Below are positions 30,619 to 39,321 of a stretch of DNA of 64,000 nt, in pieces. The notes under the pieces were generated by a model. The model was not told the DNA's origin and did no database searches. It worked only from the letters and a program-made list of their open reading frames with translations. The translations under genes were made by a program, and so were the position numbers. Numbering within the stretch: the stretch's first letter is position 1; every line of letters starts with the position of its first letter. This DNA comes from JBFMCC01 sp037445635 (GTDB lineage Bacteria > Chloroflexota > Anaerolineae > Anaerolineales > Villigracilaceae): contig JBBIKC010000009.1 of NCBI GenBank assembly GCA_037445635.1, forward strand, positions 1 to 64,000. Reading direction: 5' to 3'.

Positions 30619-31023
30619 ATGGAAATCCCGCGACATTGGCGCCTCAAGAAACAACGCTACGGACTGGTCGGCGAGATCTGCCCGCATTGCGATGCAAAGA
30701 TCTTCCCTCCGCGCGATATTTGCCCGAACTGCGGCGATGAAGCCAAAGAACTTTATACCTTCAGCGGAAAAGGCGAAGTGTATTCCTACACCACCGTCTA
30801 TGAGGCGCCTGCCGGCTACGAAGCCAACGCCCCCTACACGGTCGCGCTGATCAAACTGGAGGAGGGACCGATGGTCACTGCCCAATTGACCGACGTGGAC
30901 AACGACCAGGTGGAAATCGGCATGCCCGTCGAGATGGTGACGCGCAAAGTGCGCAACGACGGCGACGAGAGAGGGCTTATTGTATACGGGTATAAATTTA
31001 GAAAACGTGTAGTCGCCGCATAA
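30619..31023 (+). CDS. DUF35 zinc-ribbon/OB-fold protein
   Basis: The 134-residue protein has a rubredoxin-like zinc ribbon with Cys21, Cys24, Cys35 and Cys38, then an OB-fold region (GKGEVYSYTTVYEAPAGY). In archaea the DUF35 protein bridges acetoacetyl-CoA thiolase and HMG-CoA synthase and holds the shared CoA site. Its presence here completes that three-gene set. A good Shine-Dalgarno AAGGAG precedes ATG 30619. A terminator follows. Confidence 0.92.
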   Translation: MEIPRHWRLKKQRYGLVGEICPHCDAKIFPPRDICPNCGDEAKELYTFSGKGEVYSYTTVYEAPAGYEANAPYTVALIKLEEGPMVTAQLTDVDNDQVEIGMPVEMVTRKVRNDGDERGLIVYGYKFRKRVVAA

Positions 31024-31072
31024 ATTCCACAGCAACTTACCGAATCCAACCTGCAAATCCAACAGATTTGCC

Positions 31073-31108
31073 AAGAAAACCCTGAATTTTTTCAGGGTTT
31101 TCTTTTTT
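31073..31108 (+). terminator. Intrinsic terminator after DUF35
   Basis: GAAAACCCTGAA pairs with TTCAGGGTTTTC, 12 bp, with a four-T loop and a following T run. It separates the mevalonate genes from the MFS unit. Confidence 0.9.
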
Positions 31109-31113
31109 CCCAC

Positions 31114-31142
31114 TTGACTCGCAACCTTTTTTCATGTATGCT
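31114..31142 (+). promoter_or_regulatory. Promoter of the MFS transporter gene
   Basis: TTGACT (31114-31119) and TATGCT (31137-31142) are separated by 17 bp. Confidence 0.7.
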
Positions 31143-31153
31143 GTTTTAACTAA

Positions 31154-31171
31154 TGTTCAATAAATTGAACA
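31154..31171. promoter_or_regulatory. Operator-like palindrome before the MFS gene
   Basis: TGTTCAAT-AA-ATTGAACA is a perfect 8-bp inverted repeat about 5 bp after the expected transcription start. A second small palindrome TTGTACAA follows at 31173-31180. The TetR protein encoded at 39322 is a candidate binder, by neighbourhood only. Confidence 0.5.
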
Positions 31172-31200
31172 ATTGTACAAACCACACAGGAGAAGAGAAA

Positions 31201-32526
31201 ATGTCCCACATCAAGTTGAGTTGGCGCAACATCGTTATCGCGGCGACCCTGCCCGCCGTGATGGAAGTCATCTGGCAGTTGTACAACACCTACGTCCCCG
31301 TCTATTTGCAGGCGGGCAACCCCGCCTTTGCCGAAGCGGGCGCGACCACCGTCGGCTTCGGTCTCGGACCCGCGCTGACGGGTTTCATCCTCGTCTTCGA
31401 TAACATCGCGGGCTTGTTCATCAGCCCCCTCGTCGGCGCGTGGAGCGACAGCCTGCGCTCGAAATGGGGTCGCCGTATGCCCTTCATCCTCTTTGGCATT
31501 CCCGTTGCCGTCGCCGCCTTCATCTTCATCCCGCTTATCCCCATGGGCATTGCCCCCGAACTCAACGGGCAGACAGGTCAACTGACGGGCTTGCTCATTC
31601 CCTTCATCATTTCGCTTTTCCTCGTCCTCATCGCTTTCGCAGTTGTGCGCCCTGTTGCCGATGTCCTCATGTTTGACGTGACGCCCTCGCCTCAACGCGC
31701 CACCGCCAACGGGATTGCAGGCGCGATTGCAGGTCTGCTGGTGGTGATTACCGCCCTGGCTGGAGCCGCTCTCTACGACGTGTACGGACCGCTTCCTTTC
31801 TGGATTGCGGCTGGTCTTGCGCTTCTAATCTTTTTCCTCACCTGGGCATTTGTCAAAGAACCCGAAGAACTCGCAAGCGCAAAAGAACTCGCGGGCGAGT
31901 CATTCAACCTGAAAGGCATTGTCAAATTCCTGCGCGACCAACCTGTTGAAAATCGAAACAGTTTGATTTTCCTGCTGCTCAGCAATTTGCTCGCCTATGT
32001 TGCCCTCGCCCAAATGCAAGCCTTCCTCAGTTCCTACGGCGTGTTTGCCCTCGGCATGGAGGAATCTTCCGCCGCCATGCTGGTTGCCATACCCGCGTTG
32101 GCGTTTATGGTGATGGCTGTGCCTTCGGGTTTGATCTCGAACAAAATCGGACGCAAGAACACCCAAATCATCGGCTTGGTCGGCTACGCCATCGGCGCGC
32201 TCGTCATTTATCTCTTCCCCGACGCGACCATGCTCAACGTGGGTCTGCTCATCTGCGGCTTGACCTGGCCCCTCGCCAACGTTGTCCAAGTTGCAATGAT
32301 CGTGGACAGCGCCCCCGTCGAAACGCTGATGGGGACTTACACAGGCTTGCGCCAAATTGCCGTAACCCTCGGCTTTATCATTGGACCTGTCATCGGCGGT
32401 GGTCTCGTCGAAGCCATGGGCAACAACTACCGCTGGGTCTGGCTCATCATGTTCGTCTTCCTCGTCCTCGCCACGGTTGCAATTTTCCCTGTGACGAAGG
32501 GTGAAGCGAAGAAGGAAGCGGCGTAA
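31201..32526 (+). CDS. Major facilitator superfamily transporter
   Basis: The 441-residue protein has about 12 transmembrane segments. GAWSDSLRSKWGRRMPFIL between helices 2 and 3 is the MFS loop motif in the version found in SLC45/sucrose-like carriers, and SGLISNKIGRKN repeats it in the second half. Sugar or metabolite transport is probable but the substrate is unknown. ATG 31201 is chosen because AGGAGAAGAG precedes it; an earlier in-frame ATG at 31153 lies in the operator. Confidence 0.85.
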   Translation: MSHIKLSWRNIVIAATLPAVMEVIWQLYNTYVPVYLQAGNPAFAEAGATTVGFGLGPALTGFILVFDNIAGLFISPLVGAWSDSLRSKWGRRMPFILFGIPVAVAAFIFIPLIPMGIAPELNGQTGQLTGLLIPFIISLFLVLIAFAVVRPVADVLMFDVTPSPQRATANGIAGAIAGLLVVITALAGAALYDVYGPLPFWIAAGLALLIFFLTWAFVKEPEELASAKELAGESFNLKGIVKFLRDQPVENRNSLIFLLLSNLLAYVALAQMQAFLSSYGVFALGMEESSAAMLVAIPALAFMVMAVPSGLISNKIGRKNTQIIGLVGYAIGALVIYLFPDATMLNVGLLICGLTWPLANVVQVAMIVDSAPVETLMGTYTGLRQIAVTLGFIIGPVIGGGLVEAMGNNYRWVWLIMFVFLVLATVAIFPVTKGEAKKEAA

Positions 32527-32527
32527 C

Positions 32528-32581
32528 AATTACCAGTTACCAATTACCAATCTCGTAAGTAGTGATTGGTGATTGGTAATT
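32528..32581. repeat. 'TTACCAATTACCAAT' repeat
   Basis: Direct copies of TTACCAATTACCAAT and inverted copies GATTGGTGATTGGTAAT make a long hairpin that fills the spacer. Confidence 0.7.
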
Positions 32582-32588
32582 TTCAACC

Positions 32589-33542
32589 ATGACCATCGTC
32601 TTGCAAGTCCTCCTCGCCGTTCTCGTCCTCGTCTTGCTCTACGCGGCACACGCCAACCACGCCTACAAGCGCGTCCTGCCACAATCCCGCCCATGCGTGG
32701 ACTGCGCCACTCCTGCCCACGTCAACGGCTATGACTTGTACTACCGCGAACTCGGCACGGATAAGGGGCTGCCGCCCGTCATCCTCGTCCACGGCGGACC
32801 TGGGCACTCGAGCCTGAGTTTCAAGAACGGATTCGACTTCCTTGCCGAAGAGACGCGCGTCATCTTCTACGACCAGCGTGGTTCGGGCAATTCGCAAATC
32901 AAGCCCAATCCCGCAGACTACACCATTGAGCAGTTGGTGGAAGAACTCGAAGCCCTGCGCCGTGACGTGGTCAAAGCGGACAAGGTTATCCTCGTCGGTC
33001 ATTCCTTCGGCAGCGCGTTGGTTCAGCGATATGCGCTCAAATATCCCGAACACGTCGAGAAGATGGTCATCGCAGGCGGGATTCGAATCAACAACGGCAT
33101 GAACAATCGCTTCGTCTGGAAGTGGTTCGGTCCCGCGCTCTACTCCACCGCAATGGGATTCCCACCCGCCGACCCCGCCGCCGCAGACGCTTGGTCACTG
33201 CAATCCGCTGAAAAAGATAACCCCAGCCGCCTGTTCGATAAAACGAATACGAAAATTCTCGAAGACACAGGCACCATGACCTTCGCTCCGTGGCTTCAAA
33301 TTTCGCTTTCGATTACGGGCTACGACTACAAAGCAGAACTCAGCCAACTGCAAACGCCCACCCTTTTCATCTACGGCACAGCGGATTCACCCTACACAGG
33401 CAAACCCGTCGCCGATGAACTCTGCGCCACCCTGCCCAACTGCCAATCCATAGAATTCACCCAAAGCGGACACTGGGCATTCCTCGAAGAACCAGAAAAG
33501 TTTCAACAAGTCATCACCAATTTCCTAATTCCTAATTCCTAA
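32589..33542 (+). CDS. Membrane-anchored alpha/beta hydrolase, prolyl aminopeptidase-like (S33)
   Basis: The 317-residue protein has an N-terminal hydrophobic helix (3-19), probably an anchor, followed by an alpha/beta hydrolase domain. HGGPG is the oxyanion-hole motif, DQRGSG and the nucleophile elbow GHSFGS follow, and the catalytic His is in SGHWAFLE. These are features of proline iminopeptidases. The last residues LIPNS and the stop are read from a CCTAATT repeat. Confidence 0.86.
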   Translation: MTIVLQVLLAVLVLVLLYAAHANHAYKRVLPQSRPCVDCATPAHVNGYDLYYRELGTDKGLPPVILVHGGPGHSSLSFKNGFDFLAEETRVIFYDQRGSGNSQIKPNPADYTIEQLVEELEALRRDVVKADKVILVGHSFGSALVQRYALKYPEHVEKMVIAGGIRINNGMNNRFVWKWFGPALYSTAMGFPPADPAAADAWSLQSAEKDNPSRLFDKTNTKILEDTGTMTFAPWLQISLSITGYDYKAELSQLQTPTLFIYGTADSPYTGKPVADELCATLPNCQSIEFTQSGHWAFLEEPEKFQQVITNFLIPNS

Positions 33543-33588
33543 TCCCTAATCCCCAATTCCGCATTCATCATTCTGCATTCTTCATTCC
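33521..33588. repeat. 'CCTAATTCCTAATT' repeat
   Basis: Direct repeats of CCTAATT/CCCTAAT then CATTC words. The first part forms the C-terminus and stop codon of the S33 gene; the rest fills the 48-bp spacer. Confidence 0.7.
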
Positions 33589-33590
33589 CA

Positions 33591-35297
33591 ATGACCTTCC
33601 CTTCCTCCACACCTCTCCGCCCGCCTCAATACAAAGGCTCCACCGAGCAGACGTTTTACATCCCCATGCGCGATGGGACTCGTCTCGCCGTTGACCTCTA
33701 CCTCCCACGCGGACTCGCGCCCGAAACGAAAATCCCCGCGCTGTTCGCCGCCACGCGGTATTGGCGCGCGCAACAACTCAAAGCGCCGTTCTCGTGGTTT
33801 CTCTCGCTCCCCGATTCCGCCCGCAATTTTTTCACCGCCTTTGGGTACGCCGTCCTTCGCATTGACATGCGCGGCACGGGCGCGTCGGAAGGCAATCATC
33901 CGCACCCGTGGTCAGCCGCAGACCTCGCCGACCTTTACGACTTAACCGAATGGGTCACGCAACAACCGTGGAGCAACGGACAAGTTGGCGGCTTCGGAAA
34001 TTCATATCAAGCCACCACTGCCGAAATGCTCGGCGCGTGCGGACATTCCGCCGTCACTTCCGCGCTCGTGCGCTTCAACGAGTACGACGTTTATACCGAC
34101 ATCGCTTTCCCTGGCGGTGTGCCCAACGAGTTCATGCTCACGCAATGGGCAGATTACAACCGCGCGCTCGACGCCAATCAACTTCCAAAGAGCATGAGCA
34201 CGCTCGAAAAGATTCTTGTCAAAGGCGTCAAGCCCGTCGGCAATCATCCCATCCCGAAGCACAACAACCAGCAGGTTGATTCCGCGCTGCGTCACATCAC
34301 CTTCCGCGATGACCGCGACCCCGAACTCAATATCACGCTTGATGATGTCAGCATGTTCAATCGTCCAACCAATCACACGCTCGATCATTGGGGCAGTTGG
34401 TTCGACGCCGCCACTGCCAACGCCGTTATCCATCGCTTCGCAAATAATCCCCGCCCGCAGCGAGCCGTCATCGGCGCGTGGAATCACGGCGCGACTCAGC
34501 ACGTCGGCGCAAAAGAAAATCCGTTTCCATTGCTCGCACAGATGAAAGAATCGTTGCGTTTCTTCGATAGCCCGCCTGCGACCCGCGAGTTGCACTACTT
34601 CACCATTTTCGAAAATGAATGGAAATCGACGCCTGAGTTTCCACCTGCGGATTTTTCCAACGCCCGATTCTTTTTCCAACCCCAAAGCGGACTCTCCGCG
34701 CTTCTTCCCACGCCCCAGCCTGCTGACCGCTACCAGACCGATTTCAACGCCTCAACAGGACTCAACAACCGCTGGCAAACCGAACTCGACCAACGCCCCG
34801 TGAAGTATGCGCCTATCAAAGGTCAACTCGCATACACCTCCGCGCCGCTGGAACAAGATAGCGAAATCACGGGCTACCCTGTTGTGACGCTGTTCGTCAA
34901 ATCCACACATGACGATGGCAACTTCTTCGTCTATCTCGAAGCGATGGATGAGCAAGGCAACGCGCATTACCTCACCGAAGGAATGTTGCGCGCCATCCAT
35001 CGTAAAGTCTCAAGCGACATACCGCCGTATAAACAGTTCGTTCCATATCATTCTTTCAAACGGAAAGACGCCATGCCGCTCATCCCTGGCGAAGTGGCAG
35101 AACTCACCTTCGGGTTGAATCCCATCTCGGCGCTGATTCGGCGCGGGTGGAAATTACGCGTATCCCTCTCAGGCGCAGACAAAGACACCTTTGGGCGAAT
35201 CCCGCTCACGGGGAGTCCGAGCGTGGAGATTCTGCTTGGGGGTGAACAAGGCTCCTTCATCGAGATTCCGATTAAACAAAGACCTGACAGGTCTTAA
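33591..35297 (+). CDS. CocE/NonD-type hydrolase, S15 peptidase family
   Basis: The 568-residue protein has the S15/CocE layout: PMRDGTRLAVDLYLPRG start, DMRGTGASEG, nucleophile Ser in GFGNSYQ, then GAWNHG carrying a catalytic His and a C-terminal jelly-roll (VTLFVKSTHDD, RVSLSGADKD). Members cleave X-Pro dipeptides or acyl esters. It has no signal peptide. The last five residues RPDRS and the stop come from a GACCTGACAGGTCT repeat. Confidence 0.85.
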   Translation: MTFPSSTPLRPPQYKGSTEQTFYIPMRDGTRLAVDLYLPRGLAPETKIPALFAATRYWRAQQLKAPFSWFLSLPDSARNFFTAFGYAVLRIDMRGTGASEGNHPHPWSAADLADLYDLTEWVTQQPWSNGQVGGFGNSYQATTAEMLGACGHSAVTSALVRFNEYDVYTDIAFPGGVPNEFMLTQWADYNRALDANQLPKSMSTLEKILVKGVKPVGNHPIPKHNNQQVDSALRHITFRDDRDPELNITLDDVSMFNRPTNHTLDHWGSWFDAATANAVIHRFANNPRPQRAVIGAWNHGATQHVGAKENPFPLLAQMKESLRFFDSPPATRELHYFTIFENEWKSTPEFPPADFSNARFFFQPQSGLSALLPTPQPADRYQTDFNASTGLNNRWQTELDQRPVKYAPIKGQLAYTSAPLEQDSEITGYPVVTLFVKSTHDDGNFFVYLEAMDEQGNAHYLTEGMLRAIHRKVSSDIPPYKQFVPYHSFKRKDAMPLIPGEVAELTFGLNPISALIRRGWKLRVSLSGADKDTFGRIPLTGSPSVEILLGGEQGSFIEIPIKQRPDRS

Positions 35298-35313
35298 GAG
35301 ACCTGTCAGGTCT
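35280..35313. repeat. GACCTGACAGGTCT palindrome
   Basis: AGACCTGACAGGTCT and AGACCTGTCAGGTCT separated by about 4 bp. It supplies the end of the S15 gene and sits 13 bp before the next start codon. Confidence 0.75.
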
Positions 35314-35325
35314 AACTGAGAAAAT

Positions 35326-36114
35326 ATGACAGACATCCTTTACGAAACCAAAGACCAAATTGCCATCATCACCTTCAACCGTCCCGATGTATTGAATGTT
35401 TTTCGGCGCAGTATGTTTCAGACGTTGCTTGATCTGTTCGAGCGAATTGAGCGCGACGATTCCATCCGCGTGATTTTGCTGACGGGCGCGGGGCGGGCGT
35501 TCTCGGCGGGCATTGACCTTGACGAAGTGTCGCACCTGTTCGATGGCGCGATGACGATGGAGCAGGCGCGCGCCGAGTTGAACGAAATGCAAGAGTTGAC
35601 GCGCCGCATGGTAAGCCTGCCCAAACCCATCATCTCTGCGATTAATGGCGTGGCAGTTGGAGTCGGCGCGGAAGTTGCGATAGCGAGCGACATCCGCATT
35701 GCTTCGCAAATGGCGAGTTTTGAATTTGCCGAAGTCAAGCGCGGACTATTCGAGACCAACGGAGTCATGCACCGCCTGCCGCGACTCATCGGCATGGGAC
35801 GCGCCGCGCAAGTGATGTTGACGGGTGAAAGAATTTCAGCGCAGTCTGCGTATGAAATGGGTTTGGTTACAAAAGTGACAACACCTGAAACTATTTTGCA
35901 AGAAGGCATGGACATCGCCCGCACGCTTGCCGCGAATGCGCCCATCTCGGTGCGGCTGGTGAAAGAAGTCTTGCAAAAATCATATGACCTGGATTTGGAA
36001 GCGGTCATGCAACTCGAAACCGAAGGCACGCTTGAATGCTTCGCCAGCGAAGACATGCGCGAAGGCGTGAAAGCGTTCGTCGAAAAGCGTTCGCCTGTAT
36101 ATAAAGGAAAATAA
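35326..36114 (+). CDS. Enoyl-CoA hydratase/isomerase family protein
   Basis: This 262-residue crotonase-fold protein has TGAGRAFSAGIDL (oxyanion hole) and NGVAVGVGAEVAIASD (second oxyanion Gly), and the region after carries Glu residues near FAEVKRGLFE. Hydration, isomerisation or related CoA chemistry is likely; the substrate is unknown. It lies in the co-directional catabolic run with an acyl-CoA ligase further downstream. Confidence 0.88.
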   Translation: MTDILYETKDQIAIITFNRPDVLNVFRRSMFQTLLDLFERIERDDSIRVILLTGAGRAFSAGIDLDEVSHLFDGAMTMEQARAELNEMQELTRRMVSLPKPIISAINGVAVGVGAEVAIASDIRIASQMASFEFAEVKRGLFETNGVMHRLPRLIGMGRAAQVMLTGERISAQSAYEMGLVTKVTTPETILQEGMDIARTLAANAPISVRLVKEVLQKSYDLDLEAVMQLETEGTLECFASEDMREGVKAFVEKRSPVYKGK

Positions 36115-36120
36115 AAGCAG

Positions 36121-36210
36121 TACACGGATTACACGGATTTCACGGAGTTGCACGGAATTTTTTAAAAGAAAATCCGTGTTTGTCCGTGTAATCCGTCAAA
36201 TCCGTGTCCA
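36121..36210. repeat. 'ACACGGATT' repeat
   Basis: Tandem ACACGGATT words are followed by their inverse AATCCGTGT around an A-rich centre. A second copy with the same ending CCGTGTCCAAAAG is at 41581-41673; each ends just before a start codon. Confidence 0.75.
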
Positions 36211-36220
36211 AAAGGTTTTT

Positions 36221-37333
36221 ATGCCAACCATTACCAAAATCGAAATCATCGACCTCAACATCCCATTCAATCACACGTTCAAGATTGCTCTTGCGGTGAT
36301 GAACAGCGCCCACAACATCATTGTCCGCGTGCATGATAGTGACGGGTTGGTGGGCGTGGGCGAAGGTTGTCCGCCACGCTTTGTGACAGGCGAATCACCA
36401 GAGACGGCATTTGAATCCGCCAAACTGTACGCCCAGATTCTGATTGGTAAAAATCCGCTGGAGATTGATACGCGCCTGCGCGAACTTGAACAATACATGC
36501 TCAAGAATCCCGCCATCCGTTGCGCGTACGACCTTGCGCTGTACGACCTGCTCGCCAAACATGCCGAACTTCCTTTATATGCCTTGCTCGGCGGCGAAAA
36601 GAAAGTCATCTACTCCAACCGCACCATCGGCATTGACTCGCCCGAAAAAATGGCAACCACCGCCAAACAGCATGTTGAGAACGGCACGAAAGCCATCAAG
36701 GTCAAAGTTGGTACAGGCAAAGCGGAAGACATCGCCCGCATTCGCGCCATCCGTGAAGCCATCGGAAGCGGTGTTCCCCTGCGCTTAGACGCCAACCAAG
36801 CCTGGGACGAAATCACCGCCATCAACATTCTCACCGCGCTTGGGGAATACGAAATCGAAGTCTGCGAACAACCGCTGCCCTATTGGAACGTCGAAGGCTT
36901 GAAGCGCGTTCGTGAGCGCAGTCCCATCGCCATCATGGCAGATGAATCCATTTTCGGCGCGTATGACGCATTTCGTCTCGCTTCTCTCAGTGCGGTGGAT
37001 TACTTCAACATCAAACTCGCCAAGTCCGCAGGCATTCACGGCGCGATGAAAATTAACGCCATCGGCGAAGCGGCAGGAATCAAATGTATGCTCGGCGGCA
37101 TGTCCGAGTCGCTCATCGGAGTCAGCGCGGGCGCGCACCTGATTTGCGCCTGCCCGAACATTTCCCTGCACGACCTAGACTCTCCCTTTCACTTCACTGA
37201 AGAACCCTCCATCGGCGGCGTGGACTTCCAACCCAATGGCACGGTCACTCTGACAGACGCTCACGGTCACGGTGCGGATGTGCATCCTGATTGGATTGAG
37301 AAAAGCAGGAGAACAGTAATCAGTGAACAGTGA
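36221..37333 (+). CDS. Dipeptide epimerase, enolase superfamily
   Basis: The 370-residue protein belongs to the mandelate racemase/muconate-lactonising group. Seen are IKVKVG with the KxK catalytic lysines, LRLDANQAW, EVCEQPLP, MADESIFG (metal ligands Asp, Glu, Asp), NIKLAKSAG with the second-half lysine, and LGGMSES. These match L-Ala-D/L-Glu-type epimerases used in recycling or breakdown of peptides. ATG 36221 is chosen over the in-frame ATG 36176, which lies in a repeat. The last residues TVISEQ come from another repeat. Confidence 0.87.
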   Translation: MPTITKIEIIDLNIPFNHTFKIALAVMNSAHNIIVRVHDSDGLVGVGEGCPPRFVTGESPETAFESAKLYAQILIGKNPLEIDTRLRELEQYMLKNPAIRCAYDLALYDLLAKHAELPLYALLGGEKKVIYSNRTIGIDSPEKMATTAKQHVENGTKAIKVKVGTGKAEDIARIRAIREAIGSGVPLRLDANQAWDEITAINILTALGEYEIEVCEQPLPYWNVEGLKRVRERSPIAIMADESIFGAYDAFRLASLSAVDYFNIKLAKSAGIHGAMKINAIGEAAGIKCMLGGMSESLIGVSAGAHLICACPNISLHDLDSPFHFTEEPSIGGVDFQPNGTVTLTDAHGHGADVHPDWIEKSRRTVISEQ

Positions 37334-37410
37334 ACAGTGTTCAGCGATGAACAATATTTTTCCGATACTGATTACTGATAACTGGTTACTGATGACTATT
37401 CACCACCCGA
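37313..37410. repeat. 'AACAGTGAACAGTG / ACTGATAACTG' repeat
   Basis: Direct CAGTGAACAGTGAACAGTG words and, after an A/T-rich centre, ACTGATTACTGATAACTG words make an inverted arrangement. The epimerase stop codon lies in it. A related copy is at 63253-63299. Confidence 0.7.
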
Positions 37411-37420
37411 AAGGTTTTGC

Positions 37421-38236
37421 ATGAATAAATTTCCCCCCTTCCCCACCCCTGCCCGCATTGGATTACTCGGCGTGGCATTCGATGAAAACTCGTCCTACAA
37501 ACGCGGCTCGGCGTTGGCGCCACAGAGAATCCGCGAAGCCTTTTTCTGCGACTCATCTAACCTATGGACGGAGAACGAAACCTATCTCGGCGCAGATGGA
37601 CTCTTCGCGGATATGGGCGACATCACACCGTCAGCGGAGAGAATGCCGATAGAGACCGAGCAAGCCGCAGGTCAATTATATGAAGCGGGGCTGAAGGTCA
37701 TGGCATTCGGCGGCGACCACTCCGTCACCTATCCACTGGTAAAAGCCGCGGCGAAGAATCATCCCAATCTCACCATCTTGCACTTCGACGCGCACCCCGA
37801 CCTGTACGATGATTTTGAAGGCAATCCGCATTCACACGCCAGCCCTTTTGCGCGGATTATGGAAGCGGGCTTGGCGAAGCGGCTTGTGCAAGTTGGCATT
37901 CGCACCATCAACGGACATCAACGCGAGCAAGCCAAACGCTTTGGTGTGGAAGTGTTGACCATGCAACGCTGGCGCGATGTCTTCGACTTGAAATTTGACT
38001 CGCCGCTTTACATCACCTTCGACATGGACTCTCTCGACCCCGCCTTTGCGCCTGGCATTTCTCACCGCGAACCTGGCGGGCTGTCCACACGCGAAGCGTT
38101 GAGCGTAATCCAGTCGCTCACGGCAAACATCATCGGCGCAGACGTGGTGGAACTCAATCCCGCGCAAGATGTTTTAAACGTAACCGAGATGGTGGCGGCG
38201 AAAGTGTTCAAAGAAATTGTGGCGAAGATGTTATGA
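37421..38236 (+). CDS. Arginase/agmatinase/formiminoglutamase family hydrolase
   Basis: The 271-residue ureohydrolase keeps the binuclear manganese ligands: GGDHS, HFDAHPDLYDD, SHAS and TFDMDSLDP. The substrate cannot be told from sequence alone; agmatine, arginine or formiminoglutamate are possible. Its stop overlaps the URO-D-like start by 4 bp, so the two are coupled. Confidence 0.9.
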   Translation: MNKFPPFPTPARIGLLGVAFDENSSYKRGSALAPQRIREAFFCDSSNLWTENETYLGADGLFADMGDITPSAERMPIETEQAAGQLYEAGLKVMAFGGDHSVTYPLVKAAAKNHPNLTILHFDAHPDLYDDFEGNPHSHASPFARIMEAGLAKRLVQVGIRTINGHQREQAKRFGVEVLTMQRWRDVFDLKFDSPLYITFDMDSLDPAFAPGISHREPGGLSTREALSVIQSLTANIIGADVVELNPAQDVLNVTEMVAAKVFKEIVAKML

Positions 38237-39213
38237 ATTCACGCGAACGAATTCAAGCAGTTTTGCAACGCCAAACTCCAGACCGTGTGCCGCGCTTTGA
38301 GGTTTGGATAGACGGCTTGTTCGATGAACTCGGTGTCACGGATCCGTATCGCGCCTATGCCGAGTTGGGGCAGGACGCGATTCTCATGCCGTCGCAAACG
38401 CCGAGCGAAAGCAATGCGTGGAAAGACGGCGTGGATGAATTCGGGCGCGTGTGGAAAAAGGGGATGTATTTCTGCGGCGCGATTCAAACGCCTGATGATT
38501 TGATTCGCTACACCCCGCCGATGGAGTACGCGCTTCGCTTCTTCGACGAGAAGCGGGTCGCTGACATTCGGACAAATTATCCGCACCTCTGCCTTTTCTT
38601 CGGCACGCATATCGGTCCCTTCATGGGGACGTATATGGGGATGGGCATGGAGCACATGTTTGCGATGTATCGCAAAGACAAGCCGTTCGTCCATGCGGTC
38701 ATGCAGGCGCGGACAGATTGGTGCATTGCCATCTTCCAGCGCGCCATCTCGCTCGGCGCGGAAGTCATCATCATGGGCGACGACTCAGCGCACCGCGGCG
38801 GCGCGATGATTTCCTCGCAGATGTGGCGCGAGTTAGTCTTGCCCTATCACCAGCGCGTGGCGCGTGAGTTATCCGTCCCCGTCATCTGGCATACGGACGG
38901 GAAAATTGACAAACTTCTGCCCTTCGCCGTCGAAGCGGGTTTCGCTGGTATGCACGGACTCGAAACATTATCTGGCAATAAACTCGATGAAATCAAACGC
39001 GACTACGGCGACAAATTAATTTTGATGGGCAATGTGGACATCAATCTATTTTTCGAGCCGAACATCGAACTCATCCGCGCGGATGTGAAGCGCAGTTACG
39101 CGCAAGGCGGCAGCGAAGGCTTCATGCTCTCCTCTTGCAACAGCATTTACCCTGGAATGAATCCCGAAGCCGTGCGCGAGTTCTTCCGCTGTCAAGTAGA
39201 ATTCGGCGGATAA
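38233..39213 (+). CDS. Uroporphyrinogen decarboxylase-like protein
   Basis: The 326-residue TIM-barrel protein starts NSRERIQAVLQRQTPDRVPRFE and has VIWHTDGKI and GNVDINLFF. These are typical of the URO-D-like branch that includes corrinoid methyltransferases rather than HemE itself: the HemE substrate motif is not evident and no haem genes are adjacent. It is coupled to the arginase-family gene. The methyl donor or substrate is unknown. Confidence 0.82.
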   Translation: MNSRERIQAVLQRQTPDRVPRFEVWIDGLFDELGVTDPYRAYAELGQDAILMPSQTPSESNAWKDGVDEFGRVWKKGMYFCGAIQTPDDLIRYTPPMEYALRFFDEKRVADIRTNYPHLCLFFGTHIGPFMGTYMGMGMEHMFAMYRKDKPFVHAVMQARTDWCIAIFQRAISLGAEVIIMGDDSAHRGGAMISSQMWRELVLPYHQRVARELSVPVIWHTDGKIDKLLPFAVEAGFAGMHGLETLSGNKLDEIKRDYGDKLILMGNVDINLFFEPNIELIRADVKRSYAQGGSEGFMLSSCNSIYPGMNPEAVREFFRCQVEFGG

Positions 39214-39305
39214 TGTCATTGCGAGCCGCGCTCTTGTTCTTTGCGGCGAAGCAATCTCCAACAAAATCCACGAGATTGCTTCGGGCTTCGCCCTCGCAAT
39301 GACAT
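39213..39305. mobile_element. MITE-like palindrome, second copy
   Basis: ATGTCATTGCGAG at one end and CTCGCAATGACAT at the other enclose GAAGCAATCTCC and GAGATTGCTTC in inverse order, 93 bp in all. This is the core of the element at 7315-7486. It starts at the stop codon of the URO-D-like gene. Confidence 0.7.
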
Positions 39306-39321
39306 GGAAAAGGAAATGAAT

